Shown here in pieces: positions 8,300-17,284 of a stretch of DNA of 64,000 bases. This stretch comes from Spirosoma arboris. Its GTDB lineage: Bacteria; Bacteroidota; Bacteroidia; Cytophagales; Spirosomataceae. The notes under the pieces are model-generated. The model had not been told where the DNA came from. It ran no database searches and saw only the letters and a list, made by a program, of their open reading frames with translations. Where the stretch lies: assembly GCF_009754945.1 (NCBI RefSeq), contig NZ_WPIN01000008.1, positions 310,001-374,000 of the forward strand. Reading direction: 5' to 3'. Each line of letters begins with the position of its first letter. The stretch's first letter is position 1. A program made the translations under genes and the position numbers.

Positions 8300-9058
8300 C
8301 TACTTCCTGGGCAATGTTGAAAATTGTATAAATCGGTCGTTTTTGTTTTGGGTAAGTTCTTTGGGGGTAACGCCGGAGAATTTTTTGACTTCTTTAATAA
8401 AATGAGCCTGATCGGTAAAATGTTGTTCGGGAAAAAGCTTTCCCTCTTTAATCTGATTAAACGAAGCCTTGTATCTTAAAATGTTGCAGTACGTTTTTAA
8501 TGAAATGCCAACCCATTGGTTAAAATAGCGATTAATCTGTCGGCTAGTCCAATGAACAGCTTCGGAGAGTTCGCTAACCGATAATGAGCCTTGTGAGGTA
8601 TAAATCAGATCAAAAAGTTTTCGTTTTCGTTCATCGACATTGCCTTTTAATAGTCCAATCATTTTGTCGGAAACTCTGGCACAAAAGCCATCAAAATCAC
8701 TCAGGTCATCCACTGTGATTCCCCAAAAGTCGGCGGGCAAGTAATCGACTTTATTGACTAGCGACGAAAGAGTTGTATCGAGGAGATATTCAAGCGCCAG
8801 TAATTTAAAACTAACGGCAAAAATGACCGATTCGGGAGCAATGGCACTTTGCGAAGGCTCACTACCTAAGCCAGCAATTGTAACGTGGAAGGGTTCTTTA
8901 GATGAACAGGAGAAGAAAATATCGAACCGACCATCCGGCAAAACAACTACCTCCTTTTCAGTATTGGTAGGATTTGCGAGCATCCAGAAACTTTCCACAA
9001 AGTCGGAAAGTGCTGGACCTGGTTTAATAAACGTATAGTCAAGATCGATTGCGGCCAC
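8300..9058 (-). CDS. AraC-family transcriptional regulator with DUF6597-type N-terminal domain
   Basis: 252 residues. The N-terminal half (FIKPGPALSDFVESFWML, VVVLPDGRFDIFFS) matches the DUF6597 sensory domain common in Bacteroidota AraC regulators. The C-terminal ~90 residues are the double helix-turn-helix (LSVSELSEAVHWTSRQINRYF, then HFTDQAHFIKEVKKFSGVTP). Its start lies 3 bases after the stop of the CocE gene and its stop 28 bases before the monooxygenase, so all three are likely co-transcribed. It may sense the substrate and control the operon; this is inferred from context. Confidence 0.85.
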   Translation of the reverse strand: MAAIDLDYTFIKPGPALSDFVESFWMLANPTNTEKEVVVLPDGRFDIFFSCSSKEPFHVTIAGLGSEPSQSAIAPESVIFAVSFKLLALEYLLDTTLSSLVNKVDYLPADFWGITVDDLSDFDGFCARVSDKMIGLLKGNVDERKRKLFDLIYTSQGSLSVSELSEAVHWTSRQINRYFNQWVGISLKTYCNILRYKASFNQIKEGKLFPEQHFTDQAHFIKEVKKFSGVTPKELTQNKNDRFIQFSTLPRK

Positions 9059-9061
9059 TTC

Positions 9062-10957
9062 TTACTTCGCTAACACACCAATTTCTACATAACTATCACC
9101 CTGCTTACCGTGATAAACACGGTGCATTGCTTTTTGATAATCAGACTCTCTTGCCGTGAAAATATTCACAAACGTTTGCGGGTTTCGATCTGCTAAGGGG
9201 AAGCAGCTACTTTGCACCTGCACCATCAGGCGGTGGCCTTTTTTGAATGTATGCAGTACATCCTGTAACTCCAGGGCCACTTGTGTGGGCGTATTAGGTG
9301 TAAACGCTTCGGGTTTACTGACATTGTTACGGTAACGTCCTCGCATAATTTCGCTACGTACTAATTGCTGGTAGTCGCCGAAGACAATCTCTTTCTTTTG
9401 GGGATTCTGGGGTGCATAAGGTGGATACACGTCAATGATTTTTACCATCCAGTCGGCGTCGGTGCTGGTGGTCGATACAATAAGGTGGGCCATCATTGGA
9501 CCCGCCAATGTCAGATCTTCCGTCAGTGTATCGGTCTGGAAGGTTAGAACATCCGGGCGAGCCGATGCGAATCGTTGATCATCCACCATGTATTCGGCCC
9601 AAAAGCCTCTATTGATTTTGCTGGCCATTGGAACGGGGTGCGCCGGATCGGAAAGGAATTCAGAGAAAGCTGCACCGGTTGTCGAAGGCGTAAAGGCAAG
9701 CTTGCCACTGCTTTGCAGGTATACTTTTTTCTGTTCAATGCCTTTGGGTGGATACGTATCAAAGGTACGCCAGCGATTGGTGCCGGTCTCGAACAGGGTA
9801 GCTTCAGGTAAGCCTACTGAGTTGGCTGTCCGACGGTTCGCTTCATCGAATAGGTAATACCGAAAAAATTTAGCTTCGATCGTTTCCTGATAATGGGGCG
9901 ACGTAGCAGAACCAAAATCCAGATCATTCAGCGTTTGACCCGATGGGCCAGCCCAACCTCCATGTCGCCAGGGGCCGACCACAAAAATGTTTTGTATCCC
10001 TGGATTTTGCTTCTCAATAGCCTTATAGGTATTAAACGTGCCGTATAAATCCTCTGCATCGTACCAGCCTCCAACAACCATTATGGCATGTTTGATGCCT
10101 TTAAGGTGTGGAAGAATAGTCCGTTTTTTCCAGTAATCGTCATAGTCTGGATGCTCAAAATGCTCATAATAATACTTATTCCGCCCTTTAAAATAGCTAC
10201 TTTCCGAATTAGCCGTCGGGCCCATGTTCAGATAGAAATGATATCCATCAGGATCGTGGTTCTCAAATAGCGAAGATGATAGTTGTTTAATAGGCTGCTT
10301 ACGTTCCTGAAAAAAGGCATAGAAACCGAAGTTGGCGGAAAGTTGAAAAGCACCATAGTGGAAAGAGTCATCGCGCCAGTAATTAGCAATAGGTGCCTGG
10401 GGAGAAGAGGCTTTTAATGCCGGATGCCCAGATATGGAGCCCGCTGACGTAAAGAAGCCATTATAACTAATGCCCCACTGGCCTACATTGCCATTGTGAT
10501 TGGGAATATTTTTCAGCAGCCAGTCGATCGTGTCATACGTATCAGACGCTTCATCGTGATCAGCATTACTTTTCTTAACGTCGATATGTGGGGTTAGTAC
10601 CACAAATGTTCCCTCCGATGCCCAGCGGCCCCGCACATCCTGATAGACGACAATATACTTCTCCCGTAGCATAAACGGATTTGGTCCTACACGTTGACGG
10701 AAGCTATCCGGACCGTAGGGTTGACAGCTATAAGGCGTACGATTAATGAGAATTGGATGCTTTACCGTTTGATCTTTAGGCGCATAGATTTGCGTAAACA
10801 GCTTGGTGCCATCGCGCATGGGCACCATAAATTCAGACTTCTGGTAGTTTTCGCGTAGATAAACCGAATCCTGCGCCAGTGTAAATGGGTAGGGATTCGC
10901 TGACTGAGCAGCGACCAGAGCAGGCATCAAAAAAAGGAAGAGGAGAAATGTTTTCAA
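9062..10957 (-). CDS. CocE/NonD-family serine hydrolase (X-Pro dipeptidyl-peptidase S15 fold), exported
   Basis: 631 residues with a signal peptide (MKTFLLFLFLMPALVAAQ). The S15 alpha/beta hydrolase domain has MRDGTKLFTQIYAP, VYQDVRGRWASEG (oxyanion region) and the nucleophile elbow WGISYNG with Ser164. The acid/His region shows GGWYDAEDLYG and VGPWRHGGW. The C-terminal X-Pro jelly-roll domain runs from ~residue 400 to the end (FKKGHRLMVQVQSSCFP). Such enzymes hydrolyse esters, beta-lactams (alpha-amino acid ester hydrolases, glutaryl acylases) or dipeptides. The exact substrate is unknown. It is the first gene of the probable operon with AraC and the flavin monooxygenase. Confidence 0.88.
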   Translation of the reverse strand: MKTFLLFLFLMPALVAAQSANPYPFTLAQDSVYLRENYQKSEFMVPMRDGTKLFTQIYAPKDQTVKHPILINRTPYSCQPYGPDSFRQRVGPNPFMLREKYIVVYQDVRGRWASEGTFVVLTPHIDVKKSNADHDEASDTYDTIDWLLKNIPNHNGNVGQWGISYNGFFTSAGSISGHPALKASSPQAPIANYWRDDSFHYGAFQLSANFGFYAFFQERKQPIKQLSSSLFENHDPDGYHFYLNMGPTANSESSYFKGRNKYYYEHFEHPDYDDYWKKRTILPHLKGIKHAIMVVGGWYDAEDLYGTFNTYKAIEKQNPGIQNIFVVGPWRHGGWAGPSGQTLNDLDFGSATSPHYQETIEAKFFRYYLFDEANRRTANSVGLPEATLFETGTNRWRTFDTYPPKGIEQKKVYLQSSGKLAFTPSTTGAAFSEFLSDPAHPVPMASKINRGFWAEYMVDDQRFASARPDVLTFQTDTLTEDLTLAGPMMAHLIVSTTSTDADWMVKIIDVYPPYAPQNPQKKEIVFGDYQQLVRSEIMRGRYRNNVSKPEAFTPNTPTQVALELQDVLHTFKKGHRLMVQVQSSCFPLADRNPQTFVNIFTARESDYQKAMHRVYHGKQGDSYVEIGVLAK

Positions 10958-11112
10958 GGAGATGAGGAAATTAGCGTGTAGTCAGTACGAAAGAGTGGCT
11001 AATAGTACTGAAAAATAGCCATTTATGAAACCGCTAATCATCCTGGTAAGTAATTTCTTGCCATCCAATAGAAGTGCTGCCTGTCCGACATACCCTAACA
11101 CGGTATGGCTAA

Positions 11113-11367
11113 TTAACGAGTAGTATCTCTGCGGTTTATTTCTGCTTGAATGCTCTTTAGGTTTTGTGAATATCTGGAGCCAATCAGAAAAGAAAAAATT
11201 AGCAAAATAACAGGAAGGACAAAACTTTTATGTGTAGCAGCATAAACAGCAATGCCGATTAGAACACCTATGAACACAGCAGTTGTGATTTTTTGTGATT
11301 TCATTTTTTTCTCTTCTGCCACTAATTCATCAAGTGTCATTTTAGAGTAGTCTTTACTTGAAAACAT
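11113..11367 (-). CDS. Small two-TM membrane protein, 84 aa
   Basis: The start is placed at ATG 11365-11367 (MFSSKDYSKMTLDELVAEEK). The frame is open to 11424, but the extra residues look like untranslated sequence. Its layout is a short acidic helix, a basic KKMKSQK patch, two hydrophobic segments (AVFIGVLIGIAVYAATH and FVLPVILLIFSFLIGS), and a cytoplasmic-type tail LKSIQAEINRRDTTR. Proteins of this shape are frequent in Bacteroidota and unnamed. It lies between the hydrolase operon and the beta-lactamase-fold gene, all on the minus strand, with gaps suggesting its own transcript. Confidence 0.65.
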   Translation of the reverse strand: MFSSKDYSKMTLDELVAEEKKMKSQKITTAVFIGVLIGIAVYAATHKSFVLPVILLIFSFLIGSRYSQNLKSIQAEINRRDTTR

Positions 11368-11455
11368 ACTAATAGTTACGTATAAGAAAAATTTTGAAAC
11401 TGTAGTTACATTCCTTGCAGTCAATCAGCTAATTGATTTTCTTGCGCCCTCGTGA

Positions 11456-12583
11456 TTACTTCCGCTTTTTGTAAGGCTTATAGCCTAGAAACGCCACTGT
11501 CGTTGGATCGAATCCCATAAACTGTCGGGTTATATCGCCAATCAAAGTTAAGCCGTTTGTCGAATTGGTAAAATAGACCACGGCGTCCTGGCTTTTCTGG
11601 CAACCGGTCATGTAGCATTTGTAGGTGTCGTTATCGCCCCAGTGCCAGAAATAATCAGCCTTCGGGCCGTGTTCTAAGCCAAAGCCTAATCCCCAACTGA
11701 GCGTTGGTGAGAGCGTATCGGTATTACCCGAAAATGTTTGGGGTAATTGACCCTGGGGTGTTAGCATTTGGCTAACCGTGGCCGCTTTGAGGCCCTTTGG
11801 GGTTAAGATAGCGATCAGAAATCGGGCGTAGTCATCGGCAGTGGTTTGCAGAGAATAAGCTGTATTGGCCTGATTGGATTTATAATGCGATTCTGCTTTA
11901 CCCGCTTCATTGTGTGGAAAGGCGAAATTATCATCGAATGTAGAATTCCAAATATAACTACTACGGGTCATCTGCAAAGGGATAAACACGCGCTTGGTCA
12001 TGAGGTCATTTAGCGGAAGACCTGTAATCTTTTCAATTACTTTTTGCAGATAAACGAATCCTTCACCTGAGTAGCCAAAGCGTTCGCCGGGTGCCCAGCG
12101 CATGGCCAATTCTGATGATCGCCTGTTTTTGCGCCAGTTGGGGAAGCCTGTTCGGTGACTGAGCACCATCCGGGCTGTAATCTTTTTGTAGCGCTCGTCG
12201 GCCGCAACGTCTGGATAGGGGAGATATTCATATAATGGCTTATCTAAATCCAGAACTCCTTCTTCAACTAATTGTAACACAGCATAGGCAAAAACTGGTT
12301 TGCTTAGCGAAGCCGCATCGAAAATGGTGGCTGATGTTACTTGTTGAGTTGAGCCAGCTTTGGTGAAGCCATACCCTTTGCTGTAGACAAGTTTGTTGTC
12401 GCGAATAATGGCAATAGAGAGTCCGGGTACGTTGGCACTATCCATGTGTTGCGTAATGAATTGATCAACCTGGACAGGGTTGAGATCCGATTGTTGGGAA
12501 TAGGCTTGAGTCGTTACTAATGCTAACCAGCTTAAAGTCACCATCAATAGGCTATTGGGGCGAAATTGGAAAATTATGTTCAT
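11456..12583 (-). CDS. Class C beta-lactamase-fold serine hydrolase, exported
   Basis: The start at ATG 12581-12583 gives a signal peptide (NSLLMVTLSWLALVTTQAYS) and a 375-residue protein. The frame is open further upstream but without signal-like sequence at its end. Beta-lactamase (PF00144) motifs are present: SxxK in AASLSKP (Ser92/Lys95 from this start), YSGEGF in place of YxN, and HWGDND near the C-terminus as the KTG-equivalent. Members include DD-peptidases, esterases and penicillin-binding-like proteins, so substrate cannot be named. It follows the beta-barrel gene 12687-13358 on the same strand. Confidence 0.87.
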   Translation of the reverse strand: MNIIFQFRPNSLLMVTLSWLALVTTQAYSQQSDLNPVQVDQFITQHMDSANVPGLSIAIIRDNKLVYSKGYGFTKAGSTQQVTSATIFDAASLSKPVFAYAVLQLVEEGVLDLDKPLYEYLPYPDVAADERYKKITARMVLSHRTGFPNWRKNRRSSELAMRWAPGERFGYSGEGFVYLQKVIEKITGLPLNDLMTKRVFIPLQMTRSSYIWNSTFDDNFAFPHNEAGKAESHYKSNQANTAYSLQTTADDYARFLIAILTPKGLKAATVSQMLTPQGQLPQTFSGNTDTLSPTLSWGLGFGLEHGPKADYFWHWGDNDTYKCYMTGCQKSQDAVVYFTNSTNGLTLIGDITRQFMGFDPTTVAFLGYKPYKKRK

Positions 12584-12686
12584 AATCTGAGAGAGAAATG
12601 TGTGTCCGATAGATGCAAGTAAATGTAGTACAGTTGCATAGCGCGGCTTTTGAGTGGTTTGCAATGGATAGCTTTTGCTGTCTGAT

Positions 12687-13358
12687 TCAGAACGTATAAG
12701 CGAGTTGTGTTAATAAACTAAGTTCAAAGGACGAATCATAGGTAGTGGCACCACCTAATTGCCCAAACTTGTATATCCAGACAGGTTGTGCCATCAGTGT
12801 ATATCGGTTGGTTAATTTATACCGGGCTCCAGCGCCTAACAATCCATGGAAAATAGGGCGTGGCGTTGATAGAAGCCGTAGGTATTGTGTTGATTCGCCA
12901 GTCCGTGTGACGACTACTCTTGAGGTGATTGGCAAATCGACAAATAGGCCTAGTGAAAAGTAAGGTGATAGACGTTGCGCTGAGGAGTAATAGTTTAGCA
13001 AAAGTGGAAAGCGGATAACCCGGTTATGAAGCACCACCGTTCCGGGCCCTGCTATGGGTTGGCGCGCCTGACGAAGGCTTAATTGCTGAAACCAGACGCC
13101 TGATGATACAGACCAGCCGGGAGTATAATTATAAGCTACCGACACACCCGCTGAGTAACCGGTCGCCCAACGGGAACCGCTTAAATAAACCGGTTCCACA
13201 ATCTGTCCATCACTTTCGGGGTATAGATATCGGTTCGTGTAATAGGTATGTGAAAATGTTGGTAATAGTGTTGCCGAAATAGATAATGTTTGCTGACTCC
13301 AGGAGAGAGTCATTGAAAAAAGCAGAAAGGCAACCAGAAGAAGGAAACTCCTGTTCAT
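12687..13358 (-). CDS. Outer-membrane beta-barrel protein (PorT/OMP_b-brl type)
   Basis: 223 residues with a signal peptide (MNRSFLLLVAFLLFSMTLSWSQ). Alternating amphipathic strands follow: YSAGVSVAYNYTPGWSVSSG, PLLLNYYSSAQRLSPYFSLG, LLGAGARYKLTNRYTLMAQP. It ends in the aromatic terminal strand TQLAYTF expected for BAM insertion. About eight to ten strands fit the length. It lies ~100 bases upstream of the serine hydrolase gene, so the two may share a transcript. It is divergent from the EamA transporter gene with 93 bases between starts. Confidence 0.8.
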   Translation of the reverse strand: MNRSFLLLVAFLLFSMTLSWSQQTLSISATLLPTFSHTYYTNRYLYPESDGQIVEPVYLSGSRWATGYSAGVSVAYNYTPGWSVSSGVWFQQLSLRQARQPIAGPGTVVLHNRVIRFPLLLNYYSSAQRLSPYFSLGLFVDLPITSRVVVTRTGESTQYLRLLSTPRPIFHGLLGAGARYKLTNRYTLMAQPVWIYKFGQLGGATTYDSSFELSLLTQLAYTF

Positions 13359-13451
13359 GACAAAACGGCCAGTTGAGGGGCGGAAAGATACGCCCGTAAC
13401 CGAATCGAGCGGTTAACTTAGCCTCAAAATTACCAGCCCACTTCTGTACTC

Positions 13452-14381
13452 ATGCTTTTTCTAGGTCTTAGCATCCTGCTTTCGGTGCTCTTGTTGCTGA
13501 ATTTTCGGGTATTCCCCCGCTATGAAGTCAATACGTTTCAGGCCATTGTATTCAATTACCCGGTTTGTTTTCTGACGGGACTGTTGCTCTTGCCTGCTGG
13601 TCAATCCTTCTCGATCGATTTTTCTCAGACCTGGACGTGGCTGGCCTTTGGCTTAGGCGTAGGCTTTATTTTAACCTTTCTGCTGTCGGGTGCATCTACC
13701 CAGCGAATGGGCATTACGGCTACGTCTTTAGCTAATAATCTATCGTTAGTTATTCCGGTCTGTTTCAGTCTGTTCGTTTTTCAGACGGGTGGTAAAACGT
13801 TCGATGCGCTGAACTATCTGGGGCTGGTGTTGGCCGTAATCGCGGTAGGACTGAGTACCTATAAAAAAGAACCACCAGTCGTTGATCCCGACTCATCAGC
13901 CAGGCCAGCATCGCGCCGATTGGGAGCTTATGTATTGCTGCCAGTAGCGGTATTTTTGTTTTACGGGGCCACAAATACGATGATCAATTACATGAACCTG
14001 CGTTATATTCCATCTGCCGACAAAACTATTCAGGTAACATTGACGATGGTTATTGGGGCTATTGTGGCTGGATTGTTGATGCTGACTGTGCGATTAATTC
14101 AGGGTAAGGAAACGTTTCAACCTCGGAGTCTGCTTGGTGCAGTTACGTTGGGAATACCAAACTTTCTGAGTTTCTATACGCTGGTTCTGGCCCTGTCAGC
14201 TTTTGGTGGCAATGGTGCTTTTGTCTATCCGATTTATAACATCGGAGTTATACTTTTGGCGGCTATCATGGCCGCTCTGTTTTTCCGGGAACAGCTCTCA
14301 GTCGCCAATAGAATTGGCCTGGCATTGGCTGTATTGGCCATTGGATTAATTTCGTGGCAAGAACTAGCGCAGGCTTTTTAA
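13452..14381 (+). CDS. EamA/DMT-family transporter
   Basis: 309 residues, almost entirely hydrophobic, arranged as about ten membrane segments in two halves: FLGLSILLSVLLLLNF, FNYPVCFLTGLLLLPAG and others, then YVLLPVAVFLFYGATNTMIN starting the second half. The halves are joined by a short hydrophilic stretch (KKEPPVVDPDSSARPASRRL). This is the two-repeat layout of drug/metabolite transporters (PF00892). The second EamA half ends with the usual MAALFFREQLSVANRIGLAL motif. The substrate cannot be predicted. It is divergent from the barrel gene at 12687-13358. Confidence 0.82.
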   Translation: MLFLGLSILLSVLLLLNFRVFPRYEVNTFQAIVFNYPVCFLTGLLLLPAGQSFSIDFSQTWTWLAFGLGVGFILTFLLSGASTQRMGITATSLANNLSLVIPVCFSLFVFQTGGKTFDALNYLGLVLAVIAVGLSTYKKEPPVVDPDSSARPASRRLGAYVLLPVAVFLFYGATNTMINYMNLRYIPSADKTIQVTLTMVIGAIVAGLLMLTVRLIQGKETFQPRSLLGAVTLGIPNFLSFYTLVLALSAFGGNGAFVYPIYNIGVILLAAIMAALFFREQLSVANRIGLALAVLAIGLISWQELAQAF

Positions 14382-14493
14382 GTTAATGCTCCTCTCTCCG
14401 CAGTCTCTATTCGCCTGAAAGTAAAAACAGGGATACCTGTACTTAACGGTACGTAGAGTAATAAAAACCTTTGCGCTCTCTGCGTTTAAACAC

Positions 14494-16050
14494 ATGGCAA
14501 CAAACCGTTTCTATTCCCTTAGTCAACTCTTTCTGGCGCTGCTAACGATCTCGGCCTGTTCATCCAAAAAGCAGGCCGAGATTGCCCAAACAGATCGGCC
14601 TAACATTATCTTTATTTTCTCCGATGATCATGCGTATCAGGCAATTAGTGCTTATGGGAGCAAACTGGCCAAAACGCCGAATATCGACCGAATTGCCAGT
14701 GAAGGGGCCATTTTGCATACAAATGTAGTGACCAACTCCATTTGTGGGCCGAGTCGGGCTACCTTGCTGACGGGGAAATACAGCCACCTGAACGGCTATA
14801 AGCTAAACGAGAAAGTATTTGATGTTAATCAGCCCGTTTTTCCAGAGGAGTTGAAGAAAAACGGCTACCAGACGGCCTGGATTGGCAAAATGCACCTCGG
14901 TGCGTTACCGAATGGGCTTGATTATCTGAATGTACTGCCTGGACAAGGACACTATTATAACCCAGACTTTGTCAATTCGAAGCGCGATACGGTTCAATAT
15001 CCCGGCTACGTTACGAATGTCGTCACGAAATTATCGCTGGATTGGCTGACGAAGCGCGATAACTCAAAGCCGTTCTTTCTGGTCGTAGGCCATAAGGCGA
15101 CTCACCGCGAGTGGTTACCCGATTTGCCTGATCTGGGGGCCTACGATAAGGTCACGTTTCCGCTGCCGCCTTCGTTTTATGATGACTATAAAGGGCGTAT
15201 AGCGGCTCACGATCAGGACATGACCATCGACAAAACGATGCGCCTGAAGGAAGACCTTAAAGTACATGCCGACTACGAAAAAAGTGGCATTTATAACCGC
15301 TTTACACCTGAGGAGAAAAAGCCCTTTTACGACTATTACGAAAATAAAATCAGTAAAGAGTTCGACGCCAAGAAGCTGACTGGTAAAGTATTAATCGAAT
15401 GGAAATACCAGCGATATCTGAAAGATTACTTATCGGTAGCGAATTCACTGGATCGGAACATCGGGGAGTTATTGGATTACTTGGATAAAACGGGTTTAGC
15501 TAAAAATACAGTGGTGATTTATGCGTCCGATCAGGGTTTTTACATGGGCGAACATGGTTGGTTCGACAAAAGGTTTATCTACGAAGAATCGCTGAAAACG
15601 CCGTTTGTCATTCGTTATCCGGGTGTTATTAAAGCAGGTACGCAAGTCAATGAATTGGTGTCAAACATCGACTGGGCGCCCACGCTCCTGAACCTAACCG
15701 GGACCACTATTCCCAGCGGAATGCAGGGCGAATCGTTCCTGCCTTTATTGAAAGGTGAAAAAGTACCCTGGCGTAAAGAAGCCTATTATCATTACTACGA
15801 ATTCCCGAAACCGCATCATGTTTATCCGCATTTTGGTCTTCGAACGGAACAATACACGCTGGTTCGGTTTTATGGCCCTAAAGACTTTTGGGAATTATAC
15901 GACCTCAAAAAAGACCTAAACGAGTTGAACAACCTGTACGGAACAAAAGGCTACGAAGCAATAACGACTGATCTGAAAGGGAAACTGAAGGATCAGATGC
16001 GGAAATACAAGGATGATGAAGCACTCAAATTATTGGAAAGTAAGCCATGA
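14494..16050 (+). CDS. Sulfatase, lipoprotein, Cys-type (FGE-dependent)
   Basis: 518 residues. A type II signal with lipobox ISAC (Cys22) predicts a lipoprotein. The sulfatase fold opens RPNIIFIFSDDHAYQAI with paired Asp metal ligands. The signature ICGPSRATLLTG places Cys84 as the residue oxidised to formylglycine. Further active-site elements are GKMHLG, GHKATHREW and YASDQGFYMGEHGWFDKR. The C-terminal WELYDLKKDLNELNNL is typical of polysaccharide and choline-type sulfatases. It hydrolyses sulfate esters, probably on an extracellular glycan. The next gene (16186-17271) encodes its likely activating enzyme; a long hairpin lies between them. Confidence 0.92.
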   Translation: MATNRFYSLSQLFLALLTISACSSKKQAEIAQTDRPNIIFIFSDDHAYQAISAYGSKLAKTPNIDRIASEGAILHTNVVTNSICGPSRATLLTGKYSHLNGYKLNEKVFDVNQPVFPEELKKNGYQTAWIGKMHLGALPNGLDYLNVLPGQGHYYNPDFVNSKRDTVQYPGYVTNVVTKLSLDWLTKRDNSKPFFLVVGHKATHREWLPDLPDLGAYDKVTFPLPPSFYDDYKGRIAAHDQDMTIDKTMRLKEDLKVHADYEKSGIYNRFTPEEKKPFYDYYENKISKEFDAKKLTGKVLIEWKYQRYLKDYLSVANSLDRNIGELLDYLDKTGLAKNTVVIYASDQGFYMGEHGWFDKRFIYEESLKTPFVIRYPGVIKAGTQVNELVSNIDWAPTLLNLTGTTIPSGMQGESFLPLLKGEKVPWRKEAYYHYYEFPKPHHVYPHFGLRTEQYTLVRFYGPKDFWELYDLKKDLNELNNLYGTKGYEAITTDLKGKLKDQMRKYKDDEALKLLESKP

Positions 16051-16061
16051 TAAGCTGTTTT

Positions 16062-16137
16062 TGTCCTCTCGACGTCGGGAAAGATCTCAATTTTCTCATT
16101 AGTCAACCTCAAGATCTCTCCTGACGTCGAGAGGACA
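16062..16137 (+). terminator. Long inverted repeat between sulfatase and FGE genes
   Basis: Perfect 15-bp arms TGTCCTCTCGACGTC (16062-16076) and GACGTCGAGAGGACA (16123-16137). An inner second stem is built on paired AGATCT hexamers (16082-16087 and 16112-16117). Flanking T and A runs (TTTTT before, AAAA after) make it a plausible bidirectional terminator or attenuator. Confidence 0.6.
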
Positions 16138-16185
16138 GAAAATGGTGGATTTGTTTTAAATCAAGCGTTCAAAGACGTAGATGGT

Positions 16186-17271
16186 ATGTGTGTAAGATAT
16201 GTTTTAGTGAGTTGTATACTGCTGGCAGGAATCGCCGGATGTAATTCAACCAATAAATCGAAGGATGAACAGGCGCAGGCATCGAAAGACTCGGCTGCTG
16301 CCTGTATCGCGAAAGGAATGCCGTCCCGATCGGCTGCTATTCGTAATGCAGCCGCTGGGGTTGAATCGGGAGCGGGCAGTACGGAGGGGATGGTATTGAT
16401 TCCGGGTGGCACGTTTCTGATGGGTTCAGATGAATTTCCTGACGCCCGGCCTGTACATTCCGTAATGGTGAAGGGATTCTGGATGGACGAACACGAAGTT
16501 ACGAACGCCGAGTTTGCCAAATTCGTAGCGGCAACGGGTTACAAAACCATCGCCGAGCGTCCGCTGAATCCGAGTGATTATCCGGGTGTTCCTGCCGAGC
16601 AACTCGTGCCAGGATCAGCTGTTTTTACGCCACCTGCCGAAAAAGTATCACTGGCGAACCCATTACGTTGGTGGGAATATGTCAAAGGAGCGAGTTGGCA
16701 GCACCCCAAAGGGCCGTCGAGTAATCTGAAGGGACATGAGAACGAGCCCGTTATTCACGTAAGCTATGACGATGCGCTTGCGTATGCGAAATGGGCCGGA
16801 AAACGCTTGCCAACCGAAGCCGAATGGGAGTTTGCAGCGCAAGGTGGCAAAGGCAATCGAACGTACTATTGGGGAAGTGAACTTAAACCGGCTGGCAAAT
16901 GGGTCGCCAATATTTATCAGGGCAGTTTTCCCGATCATAACACGACCGAAGACGGTTTTGTGGGCGTTGCTCCTGTAAAATCATTTCCGGCTAATTCCTA
17001 CGGATTGTACGATATGGATGGCAATGTGTGGGAGTGGTGCCAGGATTTTTACCGCCCGGATTACTACACGAAATTGGTTACCAATAACCCACAAGGACCA
17101 TCGGACAGCTACGACCCTGATGAACCAGGAGCCGTAAAGCGCGTTCAACGGGGAGGCTCGTTCCTGTGCAGCGATGAGTATTGCATTCGTTACAAAGCGG
17201 GTAGCCGGGGCAAAGGCGAAGTAAGTAGTGGGAGCAATAACCTTGGCTTTCGGTGCGTACGGGATAAATGA
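16186..17271 (+). CDS. Formylglycine-generating enzyme (SUMF1/FGE family), lipoprotein
   Basis: 361 residues with a lipoprotein signal (LLAGIAGC). The FGE-sulfatase domain spans ~70-361: MVLIPGGTFLMGSDEFPDAR, VTNAEFAKFV, VIHVSYDDALAYAKWAGKR, LPTEAEWEFAAQGG, GLYDMDGNVWEWCQDFY and the end NNLGFRC. Both copper-binding cysteines are present, Cys328 and Cys333 in GGSFLCSDEYC, with the five-residue spacing of characterised FGEs. So this is predicted to be an active oxidase rather than one of the many Cys-less SUMF1 relatives. It would convert the sulfatase Cys84 to formylglycine. The lipoprotein signal places it outside the cytoplasmic membrane. Confidence 0.9.
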   Translation: MCVRYVLVSCILLAGIAGCNSTNKSKDEQAQASKDSAAACIAKGMPSRSAAIRNAAAGVESGAGSTEGMVLIPGGTFLMGSDEFPDARPVHSVMVKGFWMDEHEVTNAEFAKFVAATGYKTIAERPLNPSDYPGVPAEQLVPGSAVFTPPAEKVSLANPLRWWEYVKGASWQHPKGPSSNLKGHENEPVIHVSYDDALAYAKWAGKRLPTEAEWEFAAQGGKGNRTYYWGSELKPAGKWVANIYQGSFPDHNTTEDGFVGVAPVKSFPANSYGLYDMDGNVWEWCQDFYRPDYYTKLVTNNPQGPSDSYDPDEPGAVKRVQRGGSFLCSDEYCIRYKAGSRGKGEVSSGSNNLGFRCVRDK

Positions 17272-17284
17272 AAATACAGTATTA

